Source: Cyprinodon diabolis (Eukaryota > Chordata > Actinopteri > Cyprinodontiformes > Cyprinodontidae). Taken from it: a stretch of DNA of 64,000 bases. A program made the position numbers and the translations under genes. Below are positions 1 to 10,506 of this stretch, piece after piece. How positions within the stretch are numbered: the first letter of the stretch is position 1; each line of letters begins with the position of its first letter. Under the pieces are notes generated by a model. That model had not been told where the DNA came from. It searched no databases and worked only from the letters and a program-made list of their open reading frames with translations. Location of the stretch: assembly GCA_030533445.1 (NCBI GenBank), contig CM060080.1, positions 24,438,552-24,502,551 of the forward strand. The letters run 5' to 3'.

Positions 1-1017
1 CACATTATGGAGCAAAATTTGCTGCTTGGCGGACTGGGACTTCTGAGCTCTCAGAGTGCTTTCAAGGTTAGACTTAATACCCTCTTAAGAGATTTTGATG
101 CTTCCCTTTGTAAGAGAAACAAGGTTATAAAGAGTTCAGCAGTCAGACTGCAGGATATTGCTAAGGGTGGTTCTGATAAAGAAAAAAACCTCCGTAGCCA
201 CAACTGCTAAGAGTGTTCCTGAGTAAGTGCCAGCCTGAGTGCATCATTTGCATACGCAACTGTGACCCAGGTTTTTTTGCATCATGCTGCAGCAACTAGT
301 CTCTCTTTAGAGTCTGCAAGACTTGATGGAGAGGGTAGTCTGGGATTGTTCTTAACCTTTCACCACAACACAGCCCTCTACACTACCTCTAAACTATTGC
401 CGACCTCTAAAGCTTGTCTAGCAGGCTAAACTACCCGTTTACTGAAACAGCTCGGTCCATGTACCACTGTTTAAGCTAAAAAAAAAAAACTAAAAAAACA
501 TGCTTAAAACTAAAATAGTTCCGAATATTTTACACTTTGCACACAAGGTGTTTTATTTCAAATTGATTTACAATAAACTGGACTATAAACCATCTTAATG
601 TGCTATGAAAGACTCAGTGTCAATGTCTTGGTTGTTTGCATCAGCTTTGCTGAGCATGAGATAAACTGAAGTCATAAAGGCATTTTTGGATCTTTCTCAG
701 TTGGGGGGACACAAAGCTTCCTTAAGAAACACCAGTATTCACTTTTTGGTTATTTCATAAACATCAAGTCATGCTGTTGCAGCAAGACGGCTGCTGAAAG
801 GATTTGTCACCACATCATAGAAACATTCTGCTGACTAACTGATTCCTGACTCAAAAGAAAGTGTGGTATTTCAAATTTACTGCAACCGAAGGGGAACCCA
901 GCATCTTTTGAGCATAGAAATCTGCAAAAAAAAAAAAAGGTAAAATGGAATGATGCATATTGTTTTAATACAGAAATGTTTTAGCATTGCCAATAATAAC
1001 TCTGAGTCTCATTGTTT
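1..1017. other. AT-rich non-coding sequence, nothing recognised
   Basis: No coding domain or repeat family was recognised. A 67-codon frame starts at 7 but shows no known motif, and its codon content looks like chance. An AATAAA at 572-577 lies in AT-rich sequence and could mark the 3' end of a plus-strand transcript entering from the left. One hexamer is weak evidence for that. Confidence 0.3.
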
Positions 1018-1245
1018 ATAGTGCCTGGTAAAAATGTTTTTACACCTTGAACATTTCAGTTTTGGCCAGTAATACCAACAAACTTTTTGTTTTATAAGCT
1101 GAGATTTAATGTGATAGAACAATACAAATGAATGTAAAATTATCAAGTCTATTAAAAAAGCTACATAGTTTTTTTTTTCATTCAATCAAAAAATCTTACC
1201 AAAAAGTGTTGAATGCATTTTTATTCAACCCTCTTTACACTGTTA
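1018..1245 (-). mobile_element. Decayed Tc1-like relic (old family A), end segment
   Basis: The segment follows the layout of the end of an old Tc1-like family seen several times in this window. It runs from an end motif (gtgcctggtaaaaatg), through a stretch resembling 'tttaatgtgatagaacaatac', to one resembling 'gaatgcatttttattcaacc'. The orientation is the one in which the transposase would lie on the minus strand. No transposase codons remain here. The assignment rests on resemblance to the copies near 27,990, 41,875 and 16,195. Confidence 0.45.
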
Positions 1246-1454
1246 CCGCTAAAAGGACTATTAAAGACATGGTAATTTCATGAACATTTTAGAGATGAAA
1301 ATCACAAAGTAAATAACTGTTTGTCCCAATTAATAGCATTGATGCAATTTGAACCAATGGAAGCTAAAGTCCCTGTTTGGGCACTAGCCTTCTTATATTA
1401 GACGTAAATCTCAAATTACCAACTTTTTTTTGTGACCTTCAAAAGTTATGATTA

Positions 1455-1665
1455 GCCAGCGGGGCTGTGATGGCTGAGTGGTACAGCATGTGACCCTGTA
1501 CAGCATATAGATCTTCAACATGGCTGTCACAGGATGAAACTGCCTTTTAACCTTTGGTGCATGTCTTCCCCCTCTTCTTTCAACCCCACGTCCTGTTGCT
1601 GTAGCTTGCTTTCAAAAAGAAGACACTAATGCCAAAAAAGGGTATGACTTGATCAAAAACAATAT
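1455..1665 (+). repeat. Decayed tRNA-derived SINE
   Basis: The left part (about 1463-1530) reads like a degraded tRNA head, with a 'ggctgagtggtacagc' box-A-like motif and a weak box-B-like stretch. It is followed by a pyrimidine-rich body with 'catgtcttccccctcttc' and a tail 'cactaatgccaaaaaa'. This order matches a common fish tRNA-SINE. No target duplication was made out. Confidence 0.45.
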
Positions 1666-4600
1666 CTCTTGGGCAATAACGGGTCTTTTCAGAGTTCAGT
1701 TTGGGGTAATATGTTCTCAACTAATTTGTCATTTGCACATATAAAGATAAAGGCTCTATATTCTAGGTAATTTATTTTAGGTGCCTTTAAGTTGTTGAGT
1801 CAACTCCAAAGACTATTCTTATATCTCCTGTTTATATTAAAGTAATCTTTTTATAACTGATAAAAATTTTTAGAAAATGTGTAAACGATCTATCTGTGTG
1901 TGCTGTGTAAATAGGAAATGGTGCTAAATTGAGGCACTCCACATATTTGATAAGTAGAATTTGACACGATTCATGGAAGTGGTTTATGAACTTTGATTCT
2001 TCTGTTTAGAAAGTAAGGTCTGACATAAAACATCCCCAGTGAACTCCAGTCTTTATTAAACATAGTGTGACTGATAGTTATTTTCCAGAGCAAGGAAGTT
2101 TGTCTAGTAGAGATGTTTTCCCTAGCAATGGATAAATGTTGCTTATGTTTGATCGGTGTTTGTATAAAAAAGAAACTCTTCCATCTCGTTATTATACAAG
2201 GCATAAGAAACCACATATACTACAAGCCATACCGATTTTGCTTTCCACCACACTTTTTTCCCTCTTGTCTTTTGCCTTTCTGCTATCCTACAGGCTCTGC
2301 CCAGGCTGTTTTGATTTAGCAGCGGGTGAGTGGCAGCCTCGACCCCACCTGACCCCCAGCCTCCGCTTCTGCTGATGTCAGCATCTTGCCACAGATTGGA
2401 GTGTGCAGTTTTAAACAAAGCCCCAGTCTCGGTGCCCCAAGGGGGACTCATCTACTTTATTTCTTAAAGGGGCCATGCATCAGTTAAATCTGTGGCTGTG
2501 TTAGAATATCTTTGAATTTCTCACCTTTTTGCAAGTAGGTCCCTGGTGCAGATACTGTGGATATTCTTGCGGTAATAGATAACATATGTCAACAAACAAA
2601 AGTCAACAAGTAACATCTTATCAGTGCTTAGTCAAATCCTTCTGTCTGCTTCCACTGTCCAATTTGCTCTGTTACAGGGAAATGGAACATAGTTTTAAAA
2701 AGCTATCCTTTCACCACTGCTGAGTTTTGTCCTACTAACTCAGATTTATTGCTTTTATTAGATTTACTTATTTAATAAAAGCTAAACTTACCTTTCTTTA
2801 CAATTAAAATATATACTTTTAGGATTCACACTTTTGTGCCATTCATATGGGTTGTTTATGGGGGGTTTTCAGTCTGACAATATTAATTTGAAAATCACAT
2901 AAGTAAGATGAAGTAAGCACCTTTACTTGATTCTCAACAATTAAAACAGGAAACAATCTTTAAAAAACAAGATACCCATCAATGTCCCAGATTTTAAAGG
3001 ATGAATTTTCACACAATAATCTCTAAGCTAGCTCCTTTCATTCTTAAAAGAGAACAAAGAGATTTATCTGCACATAACAAGCTAATTTTAGCTGTAACAT
3101 TTGTTGAGGTGTTTCTTGCAAGCTTCCCATTTCTTACCATATATTTATATATAGATAACAGAAAATGTATTATTTACTGTTAGATGGCTTAAAATCAGAA
3201 TATAAATATAGCAGGAGAGGAAGGCAGTCTTTCTTTGAAGAGAGTTCACTGAACTCCTAGTGGGCCTGCATACTACTTTACCCACAGTCCCACTTTACGT
3301 AGATTCCCACCTTATGCATGCCTAGTTACAGAAAAGAAACTGGCTTTACTGTATGTGTCTGTTTTGCACGGCTAGCATACATGCTCTTACTTCCACTTGC
3401 ACTTTAGTTGTTTTTTAAACAAAACCAACTCTGGCTTGGGCTGCGGCTGGAAATCCTCCTTCATTACATCTTCCTCAATCGACCATCAAGGGGTGCTAAT
3501 GTTCATGGCCAGACTTCCTCGACATCGCTACTAACCAAATCAGAAACTGCACAGAACTATAAAAATACTCCCTACAAATGCCTGTAAAGTACAGTAGCTA
3601 CTGTCCATTGACTTTTTCCCTCTGCACTATGCTTTGCAGTGCCTCGAGTCAGGAGTTCAAGTATCTTGCGTCTTATTCGTGAGTAAGGAAAGCAATGGAG
3701 CAAGAGACTGGCAGATGGGAAACTGCACACTGGTCTGTTGTGAAAAGAGGGCTGAGTCATGAGACAAAGCTCTCCCTTTACAGTTCAGTCTATGTTACTA
3801 CCTTCACTGGCTGGTCATGGCTGCGTGGGGGACGCAAGTATTTTTTAACTAAACTAATTTGAGCACATTTGACCATCCACTCAAAGACCCAATTCAGTGA
3901 CGCATTAGATGTTTGTAAAATGAGCTTCTCAGGAGTGATAGCGGTGACAGCCAATCACACAAGAAAAGACAGTCGGCCAATCAGCTGCTTGTGGGTTGTC
4001 TAAACTCAGGGAAGCGGGCTTCAGTTTGACCTGCAGTTGTCCACATGGTCCAAGTGCTCAAGGAATGTCTGTGCTGTGGCATAACGTTGTTTTTGGACTG
4101 TAAAATGTGCAGGGGACCAAAACAGACATTTGAAAAAGTGCAGTTGACATCTCCCCCAAGTCCCCCCCAAAAAAATGATCATGAGGTCTGGGTTGTAAGA
4201 ACAAGATCCCAAATATAAGTAGCTTCAATTCATTTCTTCTAAAAGATGGCAATGTACTCCCTTTGTGATATGGAGAGTAGCTTAGATGTCCGGGAGGGGC
4301 AAGGAGTAGAGCCGTTTATCATCCACATTGAGAGGAGTCAGTTAAGGTAGTTCAGACATCTGTTTTAAATGCCCCCTGGGTGCCTCGGTTGTAAGGTGTT
4401 ACAGGCACTTTCCACCGGGAGGAGGCCTAGGATGGCCCACGAAACACTGGAGGGATTATTTCTCTTAGCTGACCCTGGGCTTCACCCTAAGGTTTTGGAG
4501 AAGGTGTCAGGGACAGTGTAGTCTGGGAATCCCTGCTTAGACAATTGCCCCAACTGCCTGGTCCCAAATAAGCAACAGATGATGAGTATGAACATGAGGA

Positions 4601-4734
4601 TTGGGCCGCTGGAATCCACCTTGTCCCACTTATATCTGAACTGCTCAATAAGTGACCCAGGACTGGTCGACTAATCACGTAGGAGGGCTTGCTTCCATAC
4701 AACTGATTTGGTGGGAATTAACCGTTGCATTAAC
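1666..4734. other. Non-coding stretch, no gene recognised
   Basis: This is AT-rich sequence with short chance frames only. At 2294-2325 a good polypyrimidine tract plus CAG is followed 32 bases later by a consensus GTGAGT donor, with one of three frames open between them. It is too short to identify and is treated as a probable decoy. The interval around 3,230-4,700 is richer in GC but shows no domain. Confidence 0.3.
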
Positions 4735-4910
4735 AGTTATGCTTTTGGACAGTGGGAGGAGCCAGAGTACCCGGAGAGAACCCACGCATGGTCAGGGAGA
4801 ACATGCAAACTCCATGCTGAAAGACCGCAGACTGAGAATCAAACCCAGAACCTTCTGTTTGCAAGGCAGCAGTGCTACCCACTGCTCCACTGAGCAGCCC
4901 AACAGTATCT
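4735..4910 (-). repeat. tRNA-headed SINE, 5' part
   Basis: Read on the minus strand, this begins with a tRNA-like head: 'gctgctcagtggagcagtg', 'gtagcactgctgcc' and a box-B-like 'gggtttgattctc'. It continues into 'ggagtttgcatgttctccc' and a 'gcgtgggttctctccgggt' type body. The same body occurs on the plus strand at 13581-13780. The polymerase III boxes are recognisable but mutated. This is a widespread teleost repeat pattern. Confidence 0.65.
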
Positions 4911-7134
4911 CAATTGAATTTGAATAATTTTTCAAAGGTGAAATTGAGGATTTGCTTTGGGTCATTATACTGCCATTTAACTTGATTGCAACTATCTCAA
5001 ACTTTTGGCTCCATCATGATTTTATGGTAGAGAAAAGTCTTGCTGCAATCAAGTATTTATAATTAGCTTACGCGCCCTGACATGGAATATTTGTCAATTT
5101 TCCATGTTTTCTTTATTTTTTGGTTTACAAGACTACTTTATGTGTTGCGGGGGTTATACCTAAATATTGTTTTTCTATAATTCCAAAATCTGATTTATCA
5201 AAGTTAATACATGGTTTAACTAATCCTAAGATTTGTGTAGGATTTTAAATCCCAAAGTGTTTTGAAAATGCATAATAAAGAGAAATCCATAAACGGGGAA
5301 TTATGTCACTGTATATATGTTTCTTTACAGAAACAAACACCATACAACTGTGAATTTCCTGACTTAAAATCCATTACCTGGGTCACTGGTTAAGGTTTGA
5401 AATTATTATATATTTTTTGCAAAGCAGATATTAGTGCAACTGATATGCATTTTTTGAGATGTATTCTGCAAAGGAAAAGGGCTGTGGAAACACAGTTTCA
5501 ACATACTGCCATAACAGTTAACATCCTTTTCCAGTACAAAAATGCCCATACTGAAGCCACAGAGCTGGCCTGTTTTCTGAACCTTTATTGCCCCCCTGAC
5601 TGAATGTGCTGTGTGTAAACAGCTGGGTTGATGATTTCAGGCTAAAACCTACATCAGCTGGTAACTTCTGGCTGGCCCCAAGGCCTGGGGAAACACCATC
5701 CATAAAGAAACTCTTATCTGAGTCGGGCCTCCTTACATTGTGCTGCCAATAAAACAACACAGATACTCTTTGGCTTCATTTAAATCCAGGCCATTTTTTA
5801 AATTAAAGTGTTAAATTAAAAGAGAAGGCCATCAGAGGTTTGGCCAATGTACTCTTTTTTTATAATTTGTTCCGTTTCTTTTAGAATTGAATTACATATA
5901 GTGGACTTTTTTTCAAACACAACAGGCCTCCTTGATAACCCTAGCAACTAAAAACCAGCCTCACTTCTTGGGCATTACATGAGTCTTGTTTAGAGCTTTC
6001 AAATGCAGAATGGAGCACATCGGTCAAATTATCCACCTCTAACATTTTGCTATTTCAAATTTAATCAGTCACACAGGATGATTTAAGGATTCCCCGCTGA
6101 ACTGTAATGGTAGTATTACACAGATGTCTGTGGATCACATAAGGACTCATTATCTAACAGTGGCGCCACTGTCTGTTAAAACCACACGGCACTGCTGATC
6201 ATCTCATCATAAGATTCACATTAGTTTTTAATTGGAGCGTGGTGGATTAGTGCAGCTGTATCAAAGAAAGGAAGAGTAACATGCAGTGGCAGAGATTTAA
6301 AGGTGACAGGATGAGATTTTAATGCTACAAACACTACGTTACAGATTTGATTTCAAAAGCACTTCAGTCTGTTTTGAAAACTGTTTTTGTAAACTGAAAG
6401 AAATGTGTGCACAATATGTGTGCAAAGCATCCAACAATACCAGAATATTTGATATATGATTCGATTTGACACAATAAAACATACAGTGCTAATTCATAAG
6501 CTTTTTTTTTTTTCTTTTTTGCATTTTGAGCACCATGGTTTGTTGAATACTATAAAAGCTAATGGCTTTTTTTTAATAAACACTTCCTTCTCACTCTCTG
6601 AGTTTTGGCGTGCACATACTGTCAAGGTAAGAAATATTCCCAACTGAACTCTGACTTATACAGTTCCTCCGCTGACCTCTGGGTTGCTCTCTGGTTAGTG
6701 TTTGCATTGCCCACTCTGTCATTTTAGATGCAAAAAAAATGACCCGGTTGATCTGCAATTTTGTTTCATGATACATTCTGCTTTCTGATGATGAAATTAA
6801 TTGTACCCTTTAGCATATTGTTCAAAAACCTCTCTGTTTCAAGCCTCTTCACAATTTTAGACTTGACACTGCTGTGTAATTATTTTTTATGCAGAAAATA
6901 AAGTATGTTTAATGCATTCATATCCACACATTCACAGGAATGTGTGTGGTTCCAGGAATTATAAAATCTGTGGAAGTTCAGTTTGTGTCCACTTTTTAAA
7001 GAAGTGAAAAATATATATATATATATAGCATAGATTCATTTAACATGGAGAGAAATAGTGGAAGCCCTTCTTTCTGGTTATTTTAATGACTATGGGAAGA
7101 CTAAGGTTAAAACTTACCTTTTTGATAAAGCCTA
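4911..7134. other. Non-coding stretch, nothing recognised
   Basis: AT-rich sequence with only short chance frames. It holds a (AT)n tract near 7011-7026 and several poly-T runs. No domain, repeat family or RNA gene was recognised. Confidence 0.3.
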
Positions 7135-7262
7135 TAGTTAAGACTAAGGGTGTGCAAAATAATCGTCAAATCGATGCATCGTGATTCTAATTTTTGTGAT
7201 CTACTGCATCGATTCTTGAAGGCAAGAATCGATTATAAAAAAAAAAATGAACAAATAAAATA

Positions 7263-7464
7263 CAGGTGCTGGTCATAAAATTAGAATATCATGAAAAAGT
7301 AGATTGATTTCAGTAATTCCATTTAAAAAGTGAAACTTGTATATTATATTCATACATTACATACAAACTCATATATTTCAGATGTTTATTTTGTTTAATT
7401 TTGATGATTACAAATGACAACAAATGAAAATCTCAAATTCATCATATCAGAAAATTAGAATATT
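7263..7464 (+). repeat. Left 202-bp terminal inverted repeat of the Tc1 element
   Basis: This arm matches the reverse complement of 8673-8874 with no mismatch or gap on direct comparison. An outer 'aaaattagaatat' word (7277-7289) recurs at the inner end (7451-7463), which suggests two direct repeats per arm acting as transposase binding sites. Confidence 0.95.
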
Positions 7465-7550
7465 ACTGAAGACCAATAAAAACAAAGGATTTATAGAAAT
7501 GTTGGCCAACTGAAAAGTATGAACATGAAAAGTATGAGCATGTACAGCAC

Positions 7551-8555
7551 TCAGTATTTAGTTGGGCCTCCTTTGGCCTGTATTACTGCAGCAATGCGGC
7601 GTGGCATGGAGTCGATCAGTCTGTGGCACTGCTCAGGTGTTATGATAGCCCAGGTTGCTCTAATAGTGGCTTTTAGCTCTTCTGAATTGTTGGGTCTGGT
7701 GTATTGCATCTTCTTCTTCACAATACCCCATAGATTTTCTATGGGGTTAAGGTCAGGAGAGTTTGCTGGCCAATTAAGAACAGGGATACCATGGTCCTTC
7801 AACCAGGTACTGGTAGCTTTGGCACTGTGTGCAGGTGCCAAGTCCTGTTGGAAAATGAAATCTGCATCTCCAAAAAGTTGGTCAGCTGCAGGAAGCATGA
7901 AGTGCTCTAAAACTTCCTGGTATGTGGCTGCGTTGACCCTGGACCTCAGAAAACACAATGGACCAACACCAGCAGATGACATGGCACCCCAAACCATCAC
8001 TGACTGTGGAAACTTTACACTGGACTTCAAGCAACGTGGATGAAGTGCCTCTCTTCTTTTCCTCCAGACTCTGGGACCTTGATTTCCAAAGGAAATGCAA
8101 AATTTACTTTCATCAGAGAACATGACTTTGGACCACTCACCAGCAGTCCAGTCCTGTTTCTCTTTAGCCCAGGCAAGACGCTTCTGACGCTGTCTGTGGT
8201 TCAAGAGTGGCTTGACACAAGGAATGCGACAGCAGAAACCCATGTCTTTCATACGTCTGTGTGTGGTGGTTCTTGAAGCACTCACTCCAGCTGCAGTCCA
8301 CTCTTTGTGAATCTCCCCCACATTTTTGAATGGGTTTTGTTTCACAATCGTCTCCAGGGTGCGGTTATCTCTCTTGCTTGTACACTTTTTTCGACCACAT
8401 CTTTTCCTTCCCTTCGCCTCTCTATTAATGTGCTTGGACACTGAGCTCTGTGAACAGCCAGCCTCTTTAGCGATGACCTTTTGTGTCTTGCCCTCCTTGT
8501 GCAAGGTGTCGATGGTCGTCTTTTGGACAACTGTCAAGTCAGCAGTCTTCCCCAT
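7551..8555 (-). CDS. Tc1-family DD34E transposase, intact frame
   Basis: This enzyme cuts the element out and joins it into TA dinucleotides, acting as a dimer on the terminal repeats in the nucleus. The frame is 334 codons from the second ATG (8555). An upstream in-frame ATG at 8591 would add 12 residues, but MGKTADLT is the usual Tc1-type start. Residues about 10-45 hold a helix-turn-helix with 'AGCSQSSVSKHI'. A basic linker with GRKR and GRKK (about 49-57) stands where Tc1 proteins have a GRPR motif. A second helix-turn-helix covers about 60-115. The catalytic triad is visible as D148 (FSDES), D238 (QQD) and E273 (NPIENLW), with exactly 34 residues between the second and third, the DD34E signature. 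The usual asparagine after the second D is leucine (QQDLAPAHS), the one odd feature. No stops or frameshifts occur, so activity is possible but untested. Confidence 0.95.
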   Translation of the reverse strand: MGKTADLTVVQKTTIDTLHKEGKTQKVIAKEAGCSQSSVSKHINREAKGRKRCGRKKCTSKRDNRTLETIVKQNPFKNVGEIHKEWTAAGVSASRTTTHRRMKDMGFCCRIPCVKPLLNHRQRQKRLAWAKEKQDWTAGEWSKVMFSDESKFCISFGNQGPRVWRKRREALHPRCLKSSVKFPQSVMVWGAMSSAGVGPLCFLRSRVNAATYQEVLEHFMLPAADQLFGDADFIFQQDLAPAHSAKATSTWLKDHGIPVLNWPANSPDLNPIENLWGIVKKKMQYTRPNNSEELKATIRATWAIITPEQCHRLIDSMPRRIAAVIQAKGGPTKY

Positions 8556-8672
8556 GATTGTGTAGCCTATAGAACTAGACTGAAAGACCATTTAAAGGCT
8601 TTTGCAGGTGGTTTGAGTTAATTAGCTGATTAGAGTGTGGCACCAGGGGCCATCAATTTTGAACCTTTTCAC

Positions 8673-8874
8673 AATATTCTAATTTTCTGATATGATGAAT
8701 TTGAGATTTTCATTTGTTGTCATTTGTAATCATCAAAATTAAACAAAATAAACATCTGAAATATATGAGTTTGTATGTAATGTATGAATATAATATACAA
8801 GTTTCACTTTTTAAATGGAATTACTGAAATCAATCTACTTTTTCATGATATTCTAATTTTATGACCAGCACCTG
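8673..8874 (-). repeat. Right 202-bp terminal inverted repeat of the Tc1 element
   Basis: Exact reverse complement of the left arm at 7263-7464, with the same paired outer and inner 'aaaattagaatat' words on the opposite strand. It ends in CACCTG next to the TA duplication. Confidence 0.95.
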
Positions 8875-9067
8875 TACATGAATGGTTGGCGCACATCAGC
8901 CAAACCAAGTGGAATACCACTTACAGTCCAGCAGATGTTGCTGCGGATGTGTTGACGCCCGCTGCTTTGTGTCACAAGCATGTCCGGCCGTGGGATACTG
9001 AGACTAGTCATTCGTAAACAAATATGGAGGAGACTGAGAAAATTCGACCGCGGCTCCATCACATTTC

Positions 9068-9157
9068 AAGTCAGATGCTTGGATGCATTCTGGCTTTAAA
9101 AACAAGGAAGGTAAAAACGAAATTGATATGATGCACGTCATTTGCAAAAGGGGAAAT
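9068..9157 (+). pseudogene. BED zinc-finger fragment of a hAT transposase
   Basis: One frame reads KSDAWMHSGFKNKEGK followed by about 14 residues with a single ICKR motif. In hAT transposases and ZBED proteins the N-terminal BED finger typically starts with a KSxVWKHFGF-like motif and continues to CxxC. Here the first cysteine is present and the second is lost, and no longer frame continues. It lies inside the hAT relic at 7146-9562, which supports that label. It is a broken remnant. Confidence 0.5.
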
Positions 9158-9624
9158 ATACATTTGAATGTTTTCGTTTTATTGGTTTAAAGGACCACTG
9201 AGGCCATGTAAATGGCACTGATTATCCTTATTTTGTTATTTTAAGTTTGATGAATCCTAAGATCTTTTTGTCAGTGTGCCCACGCCAGTAATAGTAATAT
9301 TTCTGTCCAGTATTTATTTTCATGGCATGAATTCAGTTGCTTTCAGTTATGTATCAATTGAAGACACTATCCAGATCACACCCAGCCAGTCAGCCACTGG
9401 TAAGGGCTGTATCTTTTTCTTACAGTGTTCAGTGAAAATATCGCAATGCATTGCGATGCATCGCAATATTTCAAGTATCGTGATGCATCATGATAGAATC
9501 GCATCGTGGCATGTAAATCGTGATTCAAATCGAATCATGACTTCTTTGCCAATACCCACTTCTAGTTAAGACTGGCTAAAGGTATCCTGAATTATCTCTA
9601 TAGTTATGCTACTATATCTTTTCA

Positions 9625-9692
9625 AACTCTCTCTGTAAAGTGCCTTGAGGGTAAATGTGTTATGTACTGGTGCTATATAGATAAAATAAAAA
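9625..9692 (+). repeat. Short teleost repeat tail
   Basis: The words 'gtaaagtgccttgaggg' and 'tgctatatagataaaat' in this order are the usual 3' end of a widespread fish interspersed repeat (a 'gcgccttgag ... ggcgctatataaataaa' tail). Only the tail is recognisable. A weaker copy is at 39398-39440. Confidence 0.45.
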
Positions 9693-9720
9693 CTCAAGAT
9701 TCTACGTCTCAAAATATTTG

Positions 9721-10506
9721 TGTCATAAAACGGGGCAGATGGACCCAGTATTCAATGTGAGACACTAGGAGGGTTCAAAATGTTTATTAACACGATAAGA
9801 TAGTACAGAAGCACGCTGCTGTGGATCTGCAGCTCACGGCCGCTGCAGGAGGGGGACGGGCCACTGCCCATTCACTGACACTGTATTCAGAGTTCAGTCC
9901 ATCTCCCTAGAAAGGGGTGCGATCTAGTCGATGGGTTGACAACCAGACGCGTCGTCCATCACCGAGACTGTCCCTGATGCTGCAGCTTAGGAGAAGATGT
10001 AGGAGGCCGATCCAGGTCAGGGAAGGACAGAGCAGGCAGGAACAGTTCAGGAATCCAGAAGACCTCTGCTCTATTAGAGGTTCCCTCCCAAAACAGGAAC
10101 AGAAGGATCCAGACTTCTAGGAATCCACAGAGCGTTCAGGCAGGTTCAGAGTCCAGAGTCAGTGCAGAAAAGTACACACACAGACATGCACAGATGCAGA
10201 CAGGCAGGCTCAGTGGTAGAGAGAACAGAGACAAGACATTGTACCAGGATTTTAGCAGGACTTTAAACTGATCTCCTCTTTGGAGCCCTCCTCAGAGCCA
10301 AAACCCTGAGAGCTCTGCGGAGAAGGATCAGGACACGATCAGAGGACAAGACAAGCATTAAAACCCTCTCACTCCAGGAACCAGGATGTGAACCATAGAA
10401 CAAACTATACAGACAAATATATATACAGACAATCCAGTACCTTCTGCCTGTAGGCAAGAGCTGGTGTTTGTTTTGTTTTTTTGGAGGATCTGGGACAAGT
10501 CTGACA
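9721..10506 (-). mobile_element. Probable solo LTR of a retrotransposon
   Basis: Read on the minus strand, the segment starts TGTCAGACTTG and ends TTTTATGACA, giving short TGTCA/TGACA inverted ends as in LTRs. Near its 3' end, at 9786-9791 on the plus strand, there is an AATAAA polyadenylation signal about 70 bases before the end, as expected for an R-U5 boundary. The segment is clearly more GC-rich than its surroundings, has sharp composition edges, and has no long frame. No reverse transcriptase lies on either side, so it would be a solo LTR. Neat 5-bp target duplications were not found, which keeps confidence moderate. Confidence 0.55.

Larger units (their letters stand above)
7263..8874 (-). 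mobile_element. Complete, apparently intact Tc1-family transposon
   Basis: The element is 1,612 bp, starts CAGGTGCTGG, and is bounded by TA on both sides (7261-7262, 8875-8876), the expected Tc1/mariner target duplication. Its two 202-bp terminal inverted repeats are identical by direct reading. It contains one uninterrupted transposase frame on the minus strand. Repeats of this length, with a related motif at the outer and inner end of each arm, resemble the IR/DR layout of fish Tc1 elements such as Sleeping Beauty. Identical arms and an open frame suggest recent insertion. It lies inside an older hAT relic. Confidence 0.95.
7146..9562 (+). mobile_element. hAT-type DNA transposon relic, interrupted by Tc1
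   Basis: The ends read 'aagggtgtgcaaaa' on the left and, on the reverse strand, 'gaagtgggtattggcaaa' on the right. These are imperfect hAT-like ends. Both ends are followed by subterminal sequence rich in 'atcgatgcatcgtgatt' words, many of them palindromic. The 11-bp word tagttaagact occurs directly outside both ends (7135-7145 and 9563-9573), and 8 bp of it would be the expected hAT target duplication. Near 9068 a frame resembles the start of a BED zinc finger, as in hAT transposases. A complete Tc1 element occupies 7263-8874, so the hAT sequence itself is only about 0.8 kb. It is surely non-autonomous now. Confidence 0.6.

Noticed and set aside
2294..2325. 32-base putative micro-exon with good acceptor and donor
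   Set aside because: Too short to identify and two of three frames are closed; no partner exon found.
4860..4900. Functional tRNA gene
   Set aside because: The tRNA-like boxes belong to a SINE head; a cloverleaf with intact acceptor stem cannot be drawn.
7519..8276. Open frames on the plus strand (7519-8043, 8040-8276 and 8326-8565)
   Set aside because: They are antisense shadows of the intact Tc1 transposase; all recognisable motifs are on the minus strand.
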